A stretch of 64,000 bases of DNA from Pseudorasbora parva (Eukaryota > Chordata > Actinopteri > Cypriniformes > Gobionidae), in NCBI RefSeq assembly GCF_024679245.1, contig NC_090186.1, positions 42,424,569 through 42,488,568 on the forward strand. The letters are read 5' to 3'. The position numbers and the translations under genes were made by a program. Numbering within the stretch: position 1 is the first letter of the stretch; each line of letters opens with the position of its first letter. Below, piece after piece: positions 60,007 to 64,000 of the stretch. The notes under the pieces were generated by a model. It had not been told where the DNA came from and did not search any database. It saw only the letters and a list, made by a program, of their open reading frames with translations.

Positions 60007-61197
60007 CTCCTCAACCCCCACAACCCCCCACTCACAATTTACATTTCAATAAAGGAGACTTGAAAAACCAGTTTGTGAACCACAGGCCAATAGAGCTCAA
60101 ACTACCAATGTGGCAGAACCCTTCTCAAATAAACTAGAGAAGATGCTGGGATTTGCCCTGCCAAATTAAACTAAATTACATTTTTTACAATCGCTAGGCC
60201 ACATTTCTCAATACTTTGGTCATTTTCAAAATCCTTCACACAGTTCTCCAAACCAACTTTCTGCTTCACATCAGTTATTTCACATTCAAAATCCACAAAA
60301 ACCAACAAAACACTTAATTCATGTCTCAAATCAAGTGCCAATGATCCACAGTTTAGCTTGCACAGACTGAAGTTGTGATCACTGTGTGAAGAGTTGAAAA
60401 AGTGTGTTTATTATTGAGAAATGTTTTGTAAAAGAACATTTTATATCACAGCTTAACTGTGGATCAACATTGCTTTAGCAAAAAATGCATTCAATGGCAA
60501 CATCTTTCAATTTACCTGAAATCTTTTCTCACTTTGACACAAACACAATCAAATCTTTGTTCTACAGGCCAATTCGCACATCCTTACATGCTGTTTTCAA
60601 AAGTGTTAAACTTATGGACAAAACAATAACATAATACAAAACTGAATGAGACAGCAATTTACAACATGTATACAGTAATACTGTAATGCAATTTATACTG
60701 CAAAAAAAATCAAACACTATCAAAGCAACTTTGATGAAACTGAACACCAACACAAGTGTTAGGCCATTACCATCCATTCAAAAGAGGAAACTTAGGAATA
60801 ATGTTGTACTGTAATGTAAGTATGCAGTGAATTATAAGCAGCAGAGAGTGTCATTCTAGTTTTGTAAAGACATTTTAATTGTATAATGTTCCTGATGTTA
60901 GTGTTGATGTAAACCTGCGCTGCTAGTGCTCTGGAAGAATGAGTTGATTTGTAAAAGTAAAATTAACTGCTGTGAAGCTGAAAGTTGGTTAGCAAATTTA
61001 TAAACTCCTCACTCAGTTCTCCTAAATATTGGGAAATATGTCCTAGCGATTGTAATTTCATTTCATCATGTAATTTCAATTTATTTTTGGCAGTGTATTT
61101 GGTCTAGGACACAGGTAACAGTAGTGAGCTTCTTTGTATCACCTGTGAGAGTCTTCATGCATTGAAATGTAAATTACTGGTGGGGGGTTGAGCAGCA
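60007..61197. mobile_element. Foldback element that ends the satellite
   Basis: Left edge CTCAACCCCCACAACCCCCC with ACAATTTACATTTCAA mirrors the right edge TTGAAATGTAAATTACTGG and GGGGGGTTGAGCAG. It starts where the ninth satellite unit breaks off. An inner foldback occupies about 60160-61093. Confidence 0.7.
60160..61093. mobile_element. Inner foldback element (ACAATCGCTAGG)
   Basis: Left arm TTTTTACAATCGCTAGGCCA mirrors CCTAGCGATTGTAATTTC on the right; outer ends GCCAAATTAAACTAAATT and AATTTCAATTTATTTTTGGC are also inverse. No coding frame. Confidence 0.7.
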
Positions 61198-61337
61198 AAC
61201 TCAACACACACACTATTCTCTATTCCAATTTCAAGAGCACATCTAAACCACTAGCCCAAACACATTACAAGTGAAAGGACAAATAATTTTCAGGACGGTC
61301 TGTCAGTAGTTGTAATATAACACTGTATTGTCCTCAC

Positions 61338-61953
<616 letters not shown>

Positions 61954-61957
61954 TTAA

Positions 61958-62622
61958 AGTACAACTCCGGTGAGAAATGACCCTTGGGGTAATTAATAGA
62001 TGGTGGTTACCGAGTAGATCTTTCTCTGGGATGCGTTTTCATGGAAATCAAGTGTAAAGAGTTTTATCTCTAAAAACAGATTTGAGTGACGAACGCTGTG
62101 CTAAGTGATGAACTGTGACTTGGAATCTCATATGGGCCATTGTTTCCGGAAGAAAGCACTGAACGCAGTAGAGAAAAAAAAAGAAAAAAAAGTCCATGTA
62201 ATTAGATTTCACAAACTTAATTCCTATCGATCAGCTCACTTAGCACAACGTTCGTGGCTCGACTAGTCGAGACTGTTTTCCAAGATGGCTGCAGTCTGTA
62301 AACGTGTAATGTACTGTCTTTAGAAAGTATCTTCTTATTAAACCGTTTGTACTCTAACAAGTTCTCAATGCTGCGGTTTGCATGTAGGGATCCTCATTAT
62401 GCTGCCTTGTTAGTGTGAGGTTATTTTGAGCCTTGTTAGTGGTATTAACTAGCGATTTAATTTCACTTATTCCATGCCCCATAGACAAACATTATAAGCT
62501 AATCTGTGTTTAGAGATAAAACTCTTTAAATTCGATTTTCATGAAACCGCATCCCAGAGAACGATCTACTCGATAACCATCTGTTAATTACCCCTAGGGT
62601 CATTTCTCACCGGAGTTGTCCT
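61958..62622. mobile_element. TTAA-flanked MITE, AGKACAACTCCGG family
   Basis: TTAA at 61954-61957 and 62623-62626. Ends AGTACAACTCCGGTGAGAAA and TTTCTCACCGGAGTTGTCCT are inverse over about 60 bp (ATGACCCTTGGGGTAATTAA against TTAATTACCCCTAGGGTCAT). 665 bp, no transposase. A fragment of the family is at 55334-55575. Confidence 0.92.
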
Positions 62623-62989
62623 TTAAGCGCAATGTGATTCGTGTGGCACTGAAAACCGAAAGCTAGTATTTTAGTCTATGGATCAGTTACTGTGTGGATC
62701 AGTTATATGATGGTTAGATGCACTTTTATGGACCGACAAGGCACTGGCATTTTAAAGCTGGGAAGAGCCAGGACTTTTTTAATATAAATTTAAATAACTC
62801 AGATTTTATTCATTTGAAAAAAGAATGTCATATACACTTGGGATGACTTGAGGGTGAGTAAATCATGGGCTAATTTTCATTTGTAGGTGAACTAACTGCT
62901 GTAAACTGGGCCCACAAACACAGTAGATCCACACAACCCCCCACACAATTTACATTTTAATAATAATAAATAAGGGAAGACTTGAAAAC

Positions 62990-63535
62990 CTAGGGCCCTA
63001 TAATTTCCGCGATCACGGAATCGTGGAATTGGCATATTAACGCGGAATCTGCATATAAACGCGGAATCTGGTGTTAACGCAGATTTCCCCGGAATTTTAC
63101 ATATTTGTAATGAAATTCTGTGTCGTGTGGGTGGAGAACGTATGTCTGAGGAAAGTGCAGACCGGGGGAAGCAAATCTTCGCGACACAACCCCTCCCGTC
63201 ATTTCAGCTCGCCCTTCAAAACAATGAAAGTATGGCGAAGTTGGTCTCCACGGCTCTGCTTTCGGCAGCGAAAAAGTTAAGAAACTCGACGCTAACGGCG
63301 GTTTCACACTGCACGCGCAGGCGGCGCAGAAGCTTTCCGTATGGAGAGCGTGAGCCGCGCTCGTGTATTGCACAGACAGACAAATATTGTCCATTCTGTC
63401 AGATTTTCCGGTGTTCTGCTCGACCCCTGTCATCTCGTGCTTTGATTTATAATGTGCACATTAGGCAGCAATGCATATCTGCTGCAAATGCGACCGTTTT
63501 CCCCTCTGTTAGTCTGTTCCAAACATGCATTTAAC
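62990..63535 (+). other. Repeat-like segment with an unrecognised open frame
   Basis: At 63000-63095 a short motif, AACGCGGAATCTG and variants, recurs three times after TTTCCGCGATCACGGAATCG. An open frame of 135 codons (63127-63534) follows, starting MGGERMSEESADRGKQIF with an Arg-rich RRRRRSF patch. I do not recognise it; it has no domain I can name, and a minus-strand frame overlaps it. It could be a transposon-derived first exon or non-coding. Confidence 0.25.
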
Positions 63536-64000
63536 ATGCTCTATATGGGTAGTTTACATGATAAGTAACCTTAAAGTTAAAATTAAGCATCTAGTTTTAA
63601 TCATTTAAAGGGGCCTTTGAAGTTGGGGGAAAAAACTTCAAGCAGGGTTGTGTTTTCGTGTATTTTTATTTTTCACAGCTCTGGATATCATAATGGTGAT
63701 TGTTAAACACACAGAACAATTCACTACATGATTTCATGGTGCAATGTTTTTTTTTTATGTTAATTTTCAAATTTAAATGTTTTACTTAATAGTACTTAAG
63801 AGTACTGTAAAATATGATTCTTATGATTTTTTTTTTTTAGTTCTTTTTAAAAAAAAATTACTTGAAAGAAAAAGCTAATGGAGCACTTTCATTTTAACTT
63901 ATATAAACTATTATAATTTATTTTACAGGAAAGTTTAAAGCTAATAACCATTAATATTTGAAGTATTTGAAGTGCAGTGTTATGTCAAATATCATATTTG
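63536..64000. other. Non-coding, nothing recognised
   Basis: AT-rich sequence to the window edge. Confidence 0.4.

Overview
The window reads as nuclear DNA of a ray-finned fish, most likely a cyprinid (zebrafish/carp group). It holds a vertebrate gene split by long introns with consensus splice sites, dense microsatellites, and teleost-type DNA transposons: Tc1-like elements, hAT elements with 8-bp target duplications, and Angel-like foldback MITEs flanked by TTAA. No operon, CRISPR array or bacterial feature is present. The species call is inference from repeat style, not from a search.

The only host gene recognised is fut8, the Golgi alpha-(1,6)-fucosyltransferase that adds core fucose to N-glycans. 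It lies on the + strand from 11906 to 42856. Eight coding exons (11906-12021, 17979-18144, 23599-23713, 25808-26045, 37766-38012, 39033-39209, 40707-40857, 42527-42856) join in a consistent phase and encode 512 residues plus a stop, from the stem coiled coil through the catalytic domain to the C-terminal SH3 domain. The exon or exons for about the first 68 residues (cytosolic tail, membrane anchor, first part of the stem) were not found and should lie upstream of the window. The first intron present appears to use a GC donor, and the donor after exon 37766-38012 is a weak GTCGGT. Teleosts have fut8 paralogues; which one this is cannot be decided here.

Layout: 1-11905 is upstream intron or flank with minisatellites, an inactive Tc1 copy, a repeat carrying a THAP-type zinc-finger exon, a hAT element and a Tc1 deletion derivative. 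12022-42526 is fut8 introns, largely transposons nested in one another; the deepest stack is at 32266-35545. 42857-64000 is 3' flank, with an apparently intact Tc1/mariner transposase (362 aa, DD34E) at 43668-44756 on the - strand, a 1.75 kb TGAG array, a LINE reverse-transcriptase fragment, an 8.4-copy satellite of about 199 bp with alternating unit types, and several foldback elements.

Transposons reach close to fut8 exons: 37 bp after the GC donor, 29 bp after the donor of exon 25808-26045, 55 bp before the acceptor of exon 40707-40857, and 24 bp before the last coding exon, where the hAT target duplication overlaps a probable branch point. I found no convincing novel biological system. 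The points most worth checking are these splice-proximal insertions, the non-canonical intron, the intact transposase, the THAP-bearing repeat, the dimeric satellite and an orphan exon-like segment at 50443-50522.
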